DNA of 64,000 nt from contig NKIY01000004.1 in NCBI GenBank assembly GCA_002256345.1, positions 79,876 to 143,875 of the forward strand. Reading direction: 5' to 3'. The position numbers were made by a program, and so were the translations under genes. Positions 29,345 through 39,131 of this stretch are shown here, piece after piece. The notes under the pieces were generated by a model. The model saw nothing but the letters and a program-made list of their open reading frames with translations. It made no database searches and was not told where the DNA came from. The DNA comes from Bradyrhizobiaceae bacterium PARB1. GTDB taxonomy: Bacteria; Pseudomonadota; Alphaproteobacteria; Rhizobiales; Xanthobacteraceae. How positions within the stretch are numbered: position 1 is the stretch's first letter; each line of letters opens with the position of its first letter.

Positions 29345-30729
29345 TGAGCGATCCGATCCTGTCCAGACGCAACTTCCTCGGCACCGCGACGGCTCTCGCC
29401 AGCGCAGCGGCAATCTCCGGTCGCGCCCAGGCCGCGAGCATTCCGGAAGCTCCCACGATGGAGAAGACCTCGATGCAGCCGCCGCTGCATCCGACCTCGG
29501 GGCCGGACTACAACCCCGTCGTCACCCTCAACGGCTGGACGTTGCCGTGGCGCATGAATGGCGACTGGAAGGAATTCCACCTAGTCGCCGAGCCCGTGGT
29601 GCGCGAATTCGCCGAGGGCATGAAGGCCCATCTCTGGGGATATAACGGTCAGTCTCCAGGCCCCACCATCGAGGTCGTCGAGGGGGACAAGGTCCGCATC
29701 TTCGTGACCAACAAGTTGCCCGAGGCAACCACCGTGCATTGGCACGGCGTCATCCTGCCATGCGGCATGGACGGCGTCGGCGGGCTGTCCCAGCCCCACA
29801 TCCCGGTCGGAAAGACCTTCGTCTACGAATTCGAGATGAAGCATAGCGGGACCTTCATGTACCACCCGCATTCGGACGAGATGGTCCAGATGGCGATGGG
29901 CATGATGGGCATGATCGTCGTGCATCCACGCGACCGCAACTTCCGGCCCGTCGATCGCGATTTCGTCTTCATCATGAGCAGCTATCTCATCGACCCCGGC
30001 ACCTATCTGCCGAAGGTCACCGAGATGACCGACTTCAACATGTGGACCTGGAACAGCCGCGTGTTCCCCGGCATCGATGTCCTTCCGGTGCGCCTCGGCG
30101 ACAAGGTGCGCGTCAGGGTCGGCAACCTGACGATGACCAACCATCCGATACATCTGCACGGACACAAGTTCGCTGTGAGTTGCACCGACGGCGGCTGGGT
30201 ACCGGAGAGCGCCGCCTGGCCCGAGACGACAACCGACATCCCGGTCGGGGCGATCCGCGCGTTCGACTTCCTTGCCGACAATCCCGGCGACTGGGCGTTC
30301 CACTGCCACAAGTCGCATCACACCATGAACGCCATGGGCCACGACATGGTGAACCTGATCGGCGTGTCCAAGAAGGACATCGCGAAAGCGCTCGGCAAGG
30401 TCGCGCCCGACGGGATGGCGATGGGATCGACCGGCATGGCGATGGGCGAAATGGAGATGCCGCTGCCCGACAACACGCTTCCGATGATGACCGGTACCGG
30501 CCAGTTCGGACCGATCGAGATGGGCGGCATGTTCACCGTCTTGAAGATCCGCGAAGGACTGGCGCGGGACGATTACCGGGATCCCGGCCCCTATCAGTTT
30601 CCGAAGGGAACGGTGGCCTACGAAGTCGAGGCACCGCAGGCCGCACCTGTGCGACAGGAAACCGGGAAGCCTGCAGCCACCAAGGAAATGCCCAAGGCCA
30701 TGAAGCACAAGGGAATGAAGGGGATGTGA
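29344..30729 (+). CDS. Multicopper oxidase (TAT-exported)
   Basis: SRRNFLGTA; TVHWHGVILP; MYHPHSDEMVQM; NHPIHLHGHKFAV; AFHCHKSHHTMNAMGH; Met-rich tail. Confidence 0.93.
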   Translation: MSDPILSRRNFLGTATALASAAAISGRAQAASIPEAPTMEKTSMQPPLHPTSGPDYNPVVTLNGWTLPWRMNGDWKEFHLVAEPVVREFAEGMKAHLWGYNGQSPGPTIEVVEGDKVRIFVTNKLPEATTVHWHGVILPCGMDGVGGLSQPHIPVGKTFVYEFEMKHSGTFMYHPHSDEMVQMAMGMMGMIVVHPRDRNFRPVDRDFVFIMSSYLIDPGTYLPKVTEMTDFNMWTWNSRVFPGIDVLPVRLGDKVRVRVGNLTMTNHPIHLHGHKFAVSCTDGGWVPESAAWPETTTDIPVGAIRAFDFLADNPGDWAFHCHKSHHTMNAMGHDMVNLIGVSKKDIAKALGKVAPDGMAMGSTGMAMGEMEMPLPDNTLPMMTGTGQFGPIEMGGMFTVLKIREGLARDDYRDPGPYQFPKGTVAYEVEAPQAAPVRQETGKPAATKEMPKAMKHKGMKGM

Positions 30730-30761
30730 TCCCCCGCCCGAACCTGAAGAAGGAGAGACAC

Positions 30762-31253
30762 GTGAAACGACTACTCGAACTGCGGGCAGCGGTGATCGCC
30801 GCAGCCCTTGTATCGGCAGGCGCGGCACTCGCGGCCAGCGAACATGCCGGTCATGCGCAGCACACGGAGACCTATTCGACCGGCGAGCCGGCCGATGCGA
30901 AGAAGCCCGCACGTATCGTGCAGGTCTCCATGACCGAAGCGAACGGCAAGATGCTGTTCGCTCCGGCGAAGATCGAGGTCCGCAAGGACGAACAGATCAG
31001 GTTCGTGCTTCGCAACGGCGGACAACTCGAGCACGAATTCGTCCTCGGGACGACCGAGGAGAATCTCAAGCATGCAGCATCCATGGCGAAGAATCCCGAC
31101 ATGGAGCACGACGACCCGAACGCCAGAAAGCTCGATCCGAACAAGACGGGAGATCTCGTCTGGAAGTTCAGCAAGGCGGGCGAGTTCGAATTTGCGTGCC
31201 TGATACCCGGCCACCGCGAAGCGGGAATGGTCGGCACCGTCGTCGTCAAATAG
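30762..31253 (+). CDS. Cupredoxin domain protein (GTG start)
   Basis: MKRLLELRAAVIAAALVSAGAALA; KIEVRKDEQIRFVLRNGGQLEHEFVLG...FACLIPGHREAGMVG. Confidence 0.9.
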   Translation: MKRLLELRAAVIAAALVSAGAALAASEHAGHAQHTETYSTGEPADAKKPARIVQVSMTEANGKMLFAPAKIEVRKDEQIRFVLRNGGQLEHEFVLGTTEENLKHAASMAKNPDMEHDDPNARKLDPNKTGDLVWKFSKAGEFEFACLIPGHREAGMVGTVVVK

Positions 31254-31273
31254 CAACTGAAAGGACAGAACAG

Positions 31274-31573
31274 ATGAACACCAGCAGACTCGCCGCCGCG
31301 ATCGTCGCGCTCTCGATCGCGATGCCCTCGGCCAGCTTCGCGCAGGACGCGATGATCAACGGAGAAGTGAAGAAGGTCGACGAAGCCGCCAAGAAGATCA
31401 CACTGAAGCACGGCCCGATCAAGCGCCTGGGCATGGACGAGGGCATGACGATGGTCTTCCGCGTTCAGGATCCAGCGATGCTCAAGCAGGTCAAGGCCGG
31501 CGACAAAGTGCAGTTCGTCGCCGAGCGCGGCAATGACGGCATCGCCATCACGAAGATCCAGAAGAGCAAGTAA
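31274..31573 (+). CDS. cusF: CusF-like periplasmic copper-binding protein
   Basis: MINGEVKKVDEAAKKITLKHGPIKRLGMDEGMTMVFRVQDPAMLKQVKAGDKVQF. Confidence 0.9.
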   Translation: MNTSRLAAAIVALSIAMPSASFAQDAMINGEVKKVDEAAKKITLKHGPIKRLGMDEGMTMVFRVQDPAMLKQVKAGDKVQFVAERGNDGIAITKIQKSK

Positions 31574-31704
31574 AGCCAACGCTCCTGGCGTCCCCCGCCG
31601 AGCGGCGGGATGCCGGCGGCAGCACCGATCGGCAAAACGATTCGATCGCGAAGCAAGACTTTCAACCGACCATTCCCACCTCGATTCCGGATAAAGGAAG
31701 ACCG

Positions 31705-32064
31705 ATGTCGAAGATCTCCATCTCCACATTCGTGGCTGCAGTGTTCGCGTCCGGTGCGGCGCTCGCGCATCCCGAATTCCAGTCCGCCGAGCCACCCGCC
31801 GGAAAAACTTCGGCGCCCCCCAGTCAGATCCGCATCCTGTTCAACGAGAGCGTCATCCCGCAATTTTCGGGGATCGAACTCAAGGACCAGTCGGGCAAGA
31901 AGATCGCGACCGGCAAAGCGACGGTCGATCCGTCCAACAAGAAGATGATGATCGTCCCGCTCAAGGACCAGCTTGCTCCCGGCGACTACAAAGTCCAATG
32001 GTATGCGGTGTCCGACGATACCCACAAGGTGAAGGGCAGCTATTCATTCGGCGTGGCGCAGTGA
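31705..32064 (+). CDS. copC: Copper resistance protein CopC
   Basis: HPEFQSAEPPAGKTSAPPSQIRILFNESVIPQFSGIEL...YKVQWYAVSDDTHKVKGSYSFGV. Confidence 0.92.
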   Translation: MSKISISTFVAAVFASGAALAHPEFQSAEPPAGKTSAPPSQIRILFNESVIPQFSGIELKDQSGKKIATGKATVDPSNKKMMIVPLKDQLAPGDYKVQWYAVSDDTHKVKGSYSFGVAQ

Positions 32065-32990
32065 TGATCGACTTTGGCCTCGTCCTGTCCCGCTTCCTGC
32101 ACTATGCGGCATCGACGACGCTTGCCGGCGCGGCGTTCTTTCCCCTCTACGCTTACGCAGCCACCGAGCCCGAGAGGCTGGTCCGCTGGCGTGGACGCGT
32201 CCTGCTCTGCTCGGCAATCCTCGCTTTGGTCGGCTGTGTTGGATGGTTCGCCTTTTCGGTGGCCCAGATGAGCGGCGGACTTGCGGACGTGATCGATCCC
32301 GAGGTCGTCGGGGCCGTCGTCCACCACACCGGCTTCGGCGTGGTGTGGATGACCCGCATGGCCGTCGCGGCGGGGCTTGTCGCCATCACGGTCATGCTGC
32401 CGTCGCGGAGTTCGATGGGGCGCAATCTGCTCATCGCGGTCCTCGCCGCCGGACTGCTGGCCTCCCTGGCCGGCGCCGGCCATGCGCAAATGAAAGATGG
32501 TTGGGAGGGCGCGTTGCATGTCACGGCCGACGCCGCGCATCTGCTCGCCGCCGGGGCATGGCTTGGAGGATTGCTCCCGCTCGGGGTTATCCTGCTCGGC
32601 AGCCGCGCGACGCGCATGGACGCCGTCACCATCGATGTCGAGAGTGTGCTGACGCGTTTCTCGGGAATGGGCTATGCGGCCGTGGCGACGCTCATTGGCA
32701 CCGGTCTGATCAATAGCTGGTTCCTGGTCGGATCGGTGTCGAACCTGTTCGAAAGCACTTACGGATGGATATTGATGGTGAAGCTGGCGTGCTTCGCCGG
32801 GATGCTCGGACTTGCCACGGCCAACAGGTTCTGGCTGATGCCGGCGCTCGAGGCAGCCGGACGCGTCGGCACTACGGACGCCTGGAAGAAACAGCTGCGT
32901 ATCCATGTGCTGGGCGAGCAGGGTCTCGGCCTGCTCGTCCTGCTCTGCGTGAGCATCATCGGAACGATCCGCCCGGCGATCGGACAATGA
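32064..32990 (+). CDS. copD: Copper homeostasis membrane protein CopD
   Basis: Multi-TM, overlaps copC stop (GTGATGA); AGHAQMKDGWEGALHVTADAAHLLAAGAWLGGLLPL. Confidence 0.9.
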   Translation: MIDFGLVLSRFLHYAASTTLAGAAFFPLYAYAATEPERLVRWRGRVLLCSAILALVGCVGWFAFSVAQMSGGLADVIDPEVVGAVVHHTGFGVVWMTRMAVAAGLVAITVMLPSRSSMGRNLLIAVLAAGLLASLAGAGHAQMKDGWEGALHVTADAAHLLAAGAWLGGLLPLGVILLGSRATRMDAVTIDVESVLTRFSGMGYAAVATLIGTGLINSWFLVGSVSNLFESTYGWILMVKLACFAGMLGLATANRFWLMPALEAAGRVGTTDAWKKQLRIHVLGEQGLGLLVLLCVSIIGTIRPAIGQ

Positions 32991-33097
32991 CGGGCGACTT
33001 GCCTGCCATCATTTATCTCCCGTTCGTCATGGCACATATCCCGCGTAGCAACACCGAAGCGCTCTCTGGCCAACGAGATTAACAAGAGGAGTTTTCC

Positions 33098-33574
33098 ATG
33101 CTCAAGATTGATGTCCCGACGCGCCGCGGCGTACTGGCGCTGCTCGCCGCCGGCCTGATATTTCCGTCGCGGTCGCTGCGTGCCGAGACTCCCGCCATGC
33201 ATGTTCACAAGGATCCGGACTGCGGCTGCTGCGGGGGATGGGTGGATCACTTGCGAAGCGCCGGCTTCGCAGTGACCGTCGATGAAACGTCGGAGCTCAC
33301 GGCGATCCGCACGCGGCTCCGCGTCCCACCCGCGCTGTCGTCTTGCCACACGGCTGAAGTTGCCGGATACGCGATCGAGGGGCATGTGCCTGCCGAAGCG
33401 ATACGGCGATTGCTGGAGACCCGCCCCACCGCATTTGGCCTGGCGGTGCCCGGCATGCCAACCGGATCGCCCGGCATGGAAGGCGGCACCCCGGTGGCCT
33501 ATGACGTTATCCTCTTCGCGGCCGGCGGGCAGCGCCCCTTCATGCGCTTCATCGGCACGAAAAGCATCGGCTGA
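33098..33574 (+). CDS. DUF411 metal-binding protein
   Basis: MHVHKDPDCGCCGGWVDHLRSAGFAVTVDETSELTAIRTRLRVPPALSSCHTAEVAGYAIEGHVPAEAI. Confidence 0.92.
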   Translation: MLKIDVPTRRGVLALLAAGLIFPSRSLRAETPAMHVHKDPDCGCCGGWVDHLRSAGFAVTVDETSELTAIRTRLRVPPALSSCHTAEVAGYAIEGHVPAEAIRRLLETRPTAFGLAVPGMPTGSPGMEGGTPVAYDVILFAAGGQRPFMRFIGTKSIG

Positions 33575-33675
33575 CCTCGCTCGCGGGGTGACGGCCCCAT
33601 CGCCCGGTTAACGTAGTGGCGAACATGTGAAGTGCAGGCACTTTCCGGCCGCTTCTCACCGTGGGATGATGCGGC

Positions 33676-34029
33676 ATGTTGATGCGTGACTTCATCGCAC
33701 GGTTTTTGGCGGTCTTTCTGATCGTTGGTCTCGTCGCGCCACCGCTGGTGTCGCCGGCGGCGGCGAAACCGATGTCCGCGTCGCAGATGACTAACGCCGA
33801 TATGTCGGCAGACATGCCCTGTTGTCCGGACGATCCGAAGAGCACTTCGTGCCCGGACTGCCCGCTCGTCGCGATGTGTATCTTCAAGGTCACCCTCGAC
33901 GGGCCATCGTTAGCGGAAGCAATGCCGCTGCGGGTACCAGCCAGGACGGTGCATGGGGTCCGCAACGACGAGCCCTCCCGGGACCTCGACCGACCACCTC
34001 CCGACCAGCCTCCCCGAATCTCGATCTGA
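33676..34029 (+). CDS. Small Cys-rich membrane/exported protein, unknown function
   Basis: N-terminal TM then CCPDDPKSTSCPDCPLVAMC. Confidence 0.6.
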   Translation: MLMRDFIARFLAVFLIVGLVAPPLVSPAAAKPMSASQMTNADMSADMPCCPDDPKSTSCPDCPLVAMCIFKVTLDGPSLAEAMPLRVPARTVHGVRNDEPSRDLDRPPPDQPPRISI

Positions 34030-34120
34030 CGGGCGCGCAAGCGCCGATGGGCTCCGTGCGTGCCGCGCACGGACGAGCATGCAGCTATTGCGGCATGCAA
34101 GGTCAATCGAGAACAGGAAC

Positions 34121-34528
34121 ATGGCTATGGATACTATTTCGCGCGCGATCCGGATCGCGATCACCGCTGCTGCCTTCGGCGTCCCGATCAACTCTGCCTC
34201 TGCGGACATCAAGGACTACAGGTTCGAACTGGTCGACAACCAACTTCAGGCAGGTCCGGACCGGACCATTACCGTCCGCCTTCTGAATGCGAAGACCGGG
34301 AAGACCGTCCCGGATGCGGTCATATTCGCGACCCGCCTGGATATGGCTCCCGACGGCATGCAGGAAATGGCGACGAAAATCGTGCCAGTCCCTGGCGCCG
34401 AGCCCGGCAGCTACCGCTTCAAGGCAACGCTCGGCATGGCGGGACGGTGGCAGTTCTCCCTCGCCGCCAAGGTTCAGGGCGAAACGGGCACCGTCGAAGA
34501 CAAGCTCGTCGTCACGGTGCGGAAATGA
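34121..34528 (+). CDS. FixH/YtkA-like exported protein
   Basis: MAMDTISRAIRIAITAAAFGVPINSASADIKDYRFELVDNQLQAGPDRTITVRLLNAKTGKTVPDAVI...AGRWQFSLAAKVQGETGTVEDKLVVTV. Confidence 0.78.
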   Translation: MAMDTISRAIRIAITAAAFGVPINSASADIKDYRFELVDNQLQAGPDRTITVRLLNAKTGKTVPDAVIFATRLDMAPDGMQEMATKIVPVPGAEPGSYRFKATLGMAGRWQFSLAAKVQGETGTVEDKLVVTVRK

Positions 34529-35943
34529 CACGCCCGTTCGCGGCAGGTGCGGCCGCAGCGTTGATCGCTGCGGCCGGCGCATTCGTGCTCACCGAAACGA
34601 AGCCACCTTTGGAACAGGTCTTTCCAGTCATCACTGCCGCTACCGCGGATACGTCCGCGGCGACCATCTACTATCGGGATCCCGACGGCAGGCCGACCTA
34701 CTCCTCGACACCAAAGAAGACATCAGACGGCAGAGCGTTTCGTCCGGTACGCGCGAGCGAGGATATCCGTTTCGACGACGATTCCACCGAGGAGACACCC
34801 GCCGTCGCGAGCACGGCCGGTAGCTCAGGAGAAAGGCGCATCAAGTTCTACAGGAATCCCATGGGTCTGCCCGATACCTCGTCGACGCCGAAGAAGGACT
34901 CGATGGGGATGGATTACATCCCGGTCTATGATGACGAAGATGCGGACGACGGGTCGGTGAAGCTCACGCCAGGAAAGATCCAGCGTACCGGTGTCAGGTC
35001 CGAACCGGCGGCGCTTCGCTCGATAGAAGCGCTCATCCGCGCCCCCGGCACGATCCAGCTCGATGAACGGCGGGTGTCCGTCATCTCGATGCGCTCCGAG
35101 ACCTGGGTGCAGAAGGTCGCCGACGTCACCACGGGCACCCGCGTCCGCAAGGGCCAGCACCTCATGGACGTCTACAGTCCGTCGGTCTCGTCCGCTGCCG
35201 CCGAATTCGTCGCGGCCATCTCGTCCAGGCAAGCAGCAGCGGACAGCAACATCGGACGCGGCGCGCGTCAACGCATCCTGAATCTCGATGTTCCGGAGCC
35301 CGTCATCGCCGAGATGGAGCGGAGCCGTACCGCGCCGCTCGTCATTGGATGGCTCGCGCCGCGCGACGGCGTGATCCTCGAGCGCAACGCTGTCGAGGGC
35401 ATGCGTGCACAGCCGGGCGATGTTCTGTTTCGCGTCGCCGACATCTCCGTCGTCTGGGCGATCGTTGACGTCGCCGAACGCGACCTCGGCATGCTCGCTG
35501 TCGGTCAACCCGTGACGATCAGAGCCCGCGGCCTTGCTGGACGGTCGTTTCCTGGAAGGATTGATGTGATTTATCCGCAGGTGAACCGCGAGACACGCAC
35601 GGCACGCGCGCGTATCCAGCTCGACAATCCCGGTTTCGCACTCCTTCCCGACATGTATGTCGATGCCTCAATCGACACAGGCACGCTCGACCAGGTCGTC
35701 TCCGTGCCGGAGAGCGCTCTCCTCGATACCGGTGGCAAACAAGTGGTGCTCGTCGACCGGGGTGAAGGCCGGTTCGAACCGCGGGACGTCAAGGTCGGCC
35801 GCCGAGGTGCCGGATATGTCGCAATCTCGGAAGGCATTGCGGAAGGCGAGAATGTCGTGGTCGCAGCCAACTTCCTGATCGACGCCGAGAGCAATCTGAA
35901 GGCCGCGCTCAAGAGCTTCTCAAGTGCGGAAGCTCCACAATGA
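34525..35943 (+). CDS. cusB: RND efflux periplasmic adaptor (CusB-like)
   Basis: MTRPFAAGAAAALIAAAG...; IKFYRNPMGLPDTSSTPKKDSMGMDYIPVY; membrane-fusion domain DGVILERNAVEGMRAQPGDVLFRVAD. Confidence 0.9.
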   Translation: MTRPFAAGAAAALIAAAGAFVLTETKPPLEQVFPVITAATADTSAATIYYRDPDGRPTYSSTPKKTSDGRAFRPVRASEDIRFDDDSTEETPAVASTAGSSGERRIKFYRNPMGLPDTSSTPKKDSMGMDYIPVYDDEDADDGSVKLTPGKIQRTGVRSEPAALRSIEALIRAPGTIQLDERRVSVISMRSETWVQKVADVTTGTRVRKGQHLMDVYSPSVSSAAAEFVAAISSRQAAADSNIGRGARQRILNLDVPEPVIAEMERSRTAPLVIGWLAPRDGVILERNAVEGMRAQPGDVLFRVADISVVWAIVDVAERDLGMLAVGQPVTIRARGLAGRSFPGRIDVIYPQVNRETRTARARIQLDNPGFALLPDMYVDASIDTGTLDQVVSVPESALLDTGGKQVVLVDRGEGRFEPRDVKVGRRGAGYVAISEGIAEGENVVVAANFLIDAESNLKAALKSFSSAEAPQ

Positions 35944-38900
35944 TTTCGCACATCATCTCGTGGTCCGCACGCAACCTGCTGCTGACGCTGCTCGGCACCG
36001 GCTTCGCCGCGGCCGCTGGCCTCTACGCATTGCTGCATCTGCCGCTCGACGCCATCCCGGACCTCTCCGATACGCAGGTCATCGTCTACACCGAATATCC
36101 GGGGCAGGCCCCTCAGGTCATTGAGGATCAGGTCACCTATCCGCTCACCGCGGCGATGCTGACGGTGCCGAAGTCCAAGGTCGTCCGCGGCTTCTCGTTC
36201 TTCGGCGCGTCTTTCGTCTACGTCATCTTCGAGGACGGCACCGACATCTACTGGGCGCGGTCGCGTGTCCTCGAATTCCTGAACGGTGCAACATCCAGGC
36301 TCCCCGCCGGCGTCTCTCCGACCATCGGACCTGACGCCACGGGCGTTGGTTGGGTGTATCAGTACGCCGTGATGTCTAGGGAGCTGAACCTGTCGGACAC
36401 ACGGGCGATCCAGGATTGGAACCTGAAATTCGCGCTCGCCAAGGCGGAAGGCGTCGCCGAGGTCGCAAGCGTCGGCGGCTTCGTTCGGCAATACAACGTG
36501 ATCCTCGATCCGCTCCGGATGCGCGATCTCGGCATCACCATGCAGAAGATGCGGGAGGCGATCCGCGCGAGCAATGCCGACGTGGGCGGCCGCACCGTCG
36601 AGCTGTCCGAGTTCGAATACGTCATTCGCGGCAGGGGCTATCTGAAGTCGATCGACGATTTGGGAAATATCGTCCTGAAATCCAGCAACGGCACGCCGGT
36701 CCTGCTGCGCGATGTGGCCCGGGTTGAAATCGGCCCGGACGAGAGACGCGGCATCACCGAGCTCAACGGTGAGGGCGAAGTCGCAAGCGGCATCGTGGTT
36801 CAGCGTTTCGGCGCCGGTGCGCTCGATGTCATCGAGAACGTCAAAAGACGATTCAAGGAGATCGCAAGCAGCCTGCCCGGATCGGTCGATATTGTCGCGG
36901 TCTACGACCGGTCGAACCTGATACACGCCGCCATTGCGACGCTCAAACACACGTTGCTCGAGGAGAGCGTCGTCGTGGCTCTTGTCTGCATCGTCTTCCT
37001 GCTCCACGTCCGCAGCGCTCTGGTGGCAATCCTGATGTTGCCGGTCGGTGTACTGATGGCTTTCCTGGCGATGAAGCTGCTCGGGCTGGGCTCGAATATC
37101 ATGAGCCTCGGCGGGATCGCCATCGCCATCGGCGCGATGGTCGACGCCGCCATCGTCATGATCGAGAACGCCCACAAACATCTCGAGCGGGCGTCGCCCG
37201 ACAAGCCACGCGTCGAGGTCCTGATCGAGGCCGCGACCGAAGTGGGGCCAGCACTGTTCTTCAGCCTGCTGATCATCACCGTCTCGTTCATGCCAATCTT
37301 CACGCTGGAGTCCCAGGAGGGCCGGCTGTTCAGCCCGCTCGCCTTCACCAAGACGTTCGCCATGGCGGCGGCGGCGATCCTGTCCGTGACGCTGGTGCCC
37401 GCGCTCATGATCCTTTTCGTCCGCGGGCGGATCATTCCGGAGCACCGCAATCCCATCAACCGCTTCCTGATCTGGATCTACAGGCCTGTGATCGAACGCG
37501 TGATGCGCGCGAAGACCCTGGTCGTCCTGCTCGCCATGGCGGTGCTCGCGGCGAGCGTCTGGCCTGCCAGCCGGCTCGGCACTGAATTCATGCCGAGCCT
37601 GAACGAGGGCACGCTCATGTACATGCCGACGACGCTGCCCGGCATTTCCGTGACCAAGGCCGCCGAACTGATGCAGACGCAGAACAGGATCATCAAATCC
37701 TTCCCCGAAGTCGCCTCGGTGTTCGGCAAGGCCGGCCGTGCTGCGACGGCGACAGATCCCGCGCCTTCGGAGATGTTCGAGACGATCGTCAACCTGAAGC
37801 CGAAGGAGGAATGGCGGCCCGGGCTCACGGTCGACGCGCTGATCGCCGAAATGGACAAGGCGCTGCAGTTTCCGGGCGTCTCCAATGCCTGGACGATGCC
37901 CATCAAGGCGCGCATCGACATGTTGTCGACCGGCATCCGCACGCCGGTCGGCGTCAAGGTCATCGGCACCGATCTCATTGAGATCGATCGGCTCGCCAAG
38001 CAGATCGAACGAATCCTGAAGACCGTCCCCGGGACCTCATCGGCTTACGCGGAGCGCGGTATCGGCGGCTACTATCTTGACGTGACGCCCGACCGCGACG
38101 CACTCGCGCGCTATGGCATCATGATCCAGGACGTGCAGGACGTGATCGCGACGGCGCTCGGCGGCCAGACCGTGACGACCACCGTCGAGGGCCGCCAACG
38201 CTTCACGGTCAACATGCGCTATCCCCGCGATCTCCGCGACAGTCCGCAGGCGATCGCGCGCGACGTGCTGGTGCCCATGCCGGCTGGCGGCGCCGTCCCG
38301 CTCGGAGAGGTGGCGAAGATTGCGCCCACGCGCGGCCCAACGTCGATACGCACCGAGAACGGTCAGCTGGCTGCGTATATCTATGTCGATATCCGGGACC
38401 GCGACCTCGGCGGTTTCGTCGCCGACGCGCGCCACGCGGTGCAGGCCGGCGTCAAGTTTCCGCCCGGCTATTACGTGATGTGGAGCGGCCAATACGAATA
38501 TCTCGAACGTGCGGCAGCGCGTCTGAAGATCGTCGTTCCGGTGACGCTCCTCATCATCTTCCTGCTGCTCTACGTGAACTTCCGGTCGCTGACCGAGACC
38601 ATGATCGTGATGCTGTCGTTGCCGTTCGCGCTGGTCGGCGGGCTCTGGCTGATGTGGTGGCTTGGCTTCAATCTCTCGGTGGCAGTGGCGGTCGGCTTCA
38701 TTGCGCTGGCCGGCGTCGCCGCCGAGACCGGCGTCGTGATGCTGATGTATTTGAACCAGGCCCTGGCATCGGTGCAGGCCCGGCGCGATCTCGAAGGCCG
38801 GCAACTGTCCCGGACCGACCTTTACGATGCGGTGATGGAAGGCGCGGTGGAACGTGTCCGTCCGAAGATGATGACCGTGGTGGCGATCATGGCCGGCCTG

Positions 38901-39104
38901 CTGCCGATCATGTGGAGCACCGGTACCGGTTCGGAGATCATGCAGCGCATCGCGGTGCCGATGATCGGCGGCATGATCTCCTCGACGCTGCTCACGCTCA
39001 TCGTCATCCCGGCGATCTTCGCACTACTGAAAGGATACGGACTGCCGCAGCATTCCCTCCCTGCGCCGCACGAAGAGGGGAGCGGCATCGGACATGCGGC
39101 GTAA
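35940..39104 (+). CDS. cusA: CusA/CzcA family heavy-metal efflux RND transporter
   Basis: 1054 aa; LPLDAIPDLSDTQVIVYTEYPGQAPQVIEDQVTYPLTAAMLTVPK; GGIAIAIGAMVDAAIVMIENAHK. Confidence 0.95.
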   Translation: MISHIISWSARNLLLTLLGTGFAAAAGLYALLHLPLDAIPDLSDTQVIVYTEYPGQAPQVIEDQVTYPLTAAMLTVPKSKVVRGFSFFGASFVYVIFEDGTDIYWARSRVLEFLNGATSRLPAGVSPTIGPDATGVGWVYQYAVMSRELNLSDTRAIQDWNLKFALAKAEGVAEVASVGGFVRQYNVILDPLRMRDLGITMQKMREAIRASNADVGGRTVELSEFEYVIRGRGYLKSIDDLGNIVLKSSNGTPVLLRDVARVEIGPDERRGITELNGEGEVASGIVVQRFGAGALDVIENVKRRFKEIASSLPGSVDIVAVYDRSNLIHAAIATLKHTLLEESVVVALVCIVFLLHVRSALVAILMLPVGVLMAFLAMKLLGLGSNIMSLGGIAIAIGAMVDAAIVMIENAHKHLERASPDKPRVEVLIEAATEVGPALFFSLLIITVSFMPIFTLESQEGRLFSPLAFTKTFAMAAAAILSVTLVPALMILFVRGRIIPEHRNPINRFLIWIYRPVIERVMRAKTLVVLLAMAVLAASVWPASRLGTEFMPSLNEGTLMYMPTTLPGISVTKAAELMQTQNRIIKSFPEVASVFGKAGRAATATDPAPSEMFETIVNLKPKEEWRPGLTVDALIAEMDKALQFPGVSNAWTMPIKARIDMLSTGIRTPVGVKVIGTDLIEIDRLAKQIERILKTVPGTSSAYAERGIGGYYLDVTPDRDALARYGIMIQDVQDVIATALGGQTVTTTVEGRQRFTVNMRYPRDLRDSPQAIARDVLVPMPAGGAVPLGEVAKIAPTRGPTSIRTENGQLAAYIYVDIRDRDLGGFVADARHAVQAGVKFPPGYYVMWSGQYEYLERAAARLKIVVPVTLLIIFLLLYVNFRSLTETMIVMLSLPFALVGGLWLMWWLGFNLSVAVAVGFIALAGVAAETGVVMLMYLNQALASVQARRDLEGRQLSRTDLYDAVMEGAVERVRPKMMTVVAIMAGLLPIMWSTGTGSEIMQRIAVPMIGGMISSTLLTLIVIPAIFALLKGYGLPQHSLPAPHEEGSGIGHAA

Positions 39105-39131
39105 CGGCATGCATTGGACGAAATACCTGAT

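Noticed and set aside
35571-37445. 624-aa minus-strand ORF opposite cusB/cusA
   Set aside because: Antisense shadow of conserved RND genes; no domain, no RBS-supported start.
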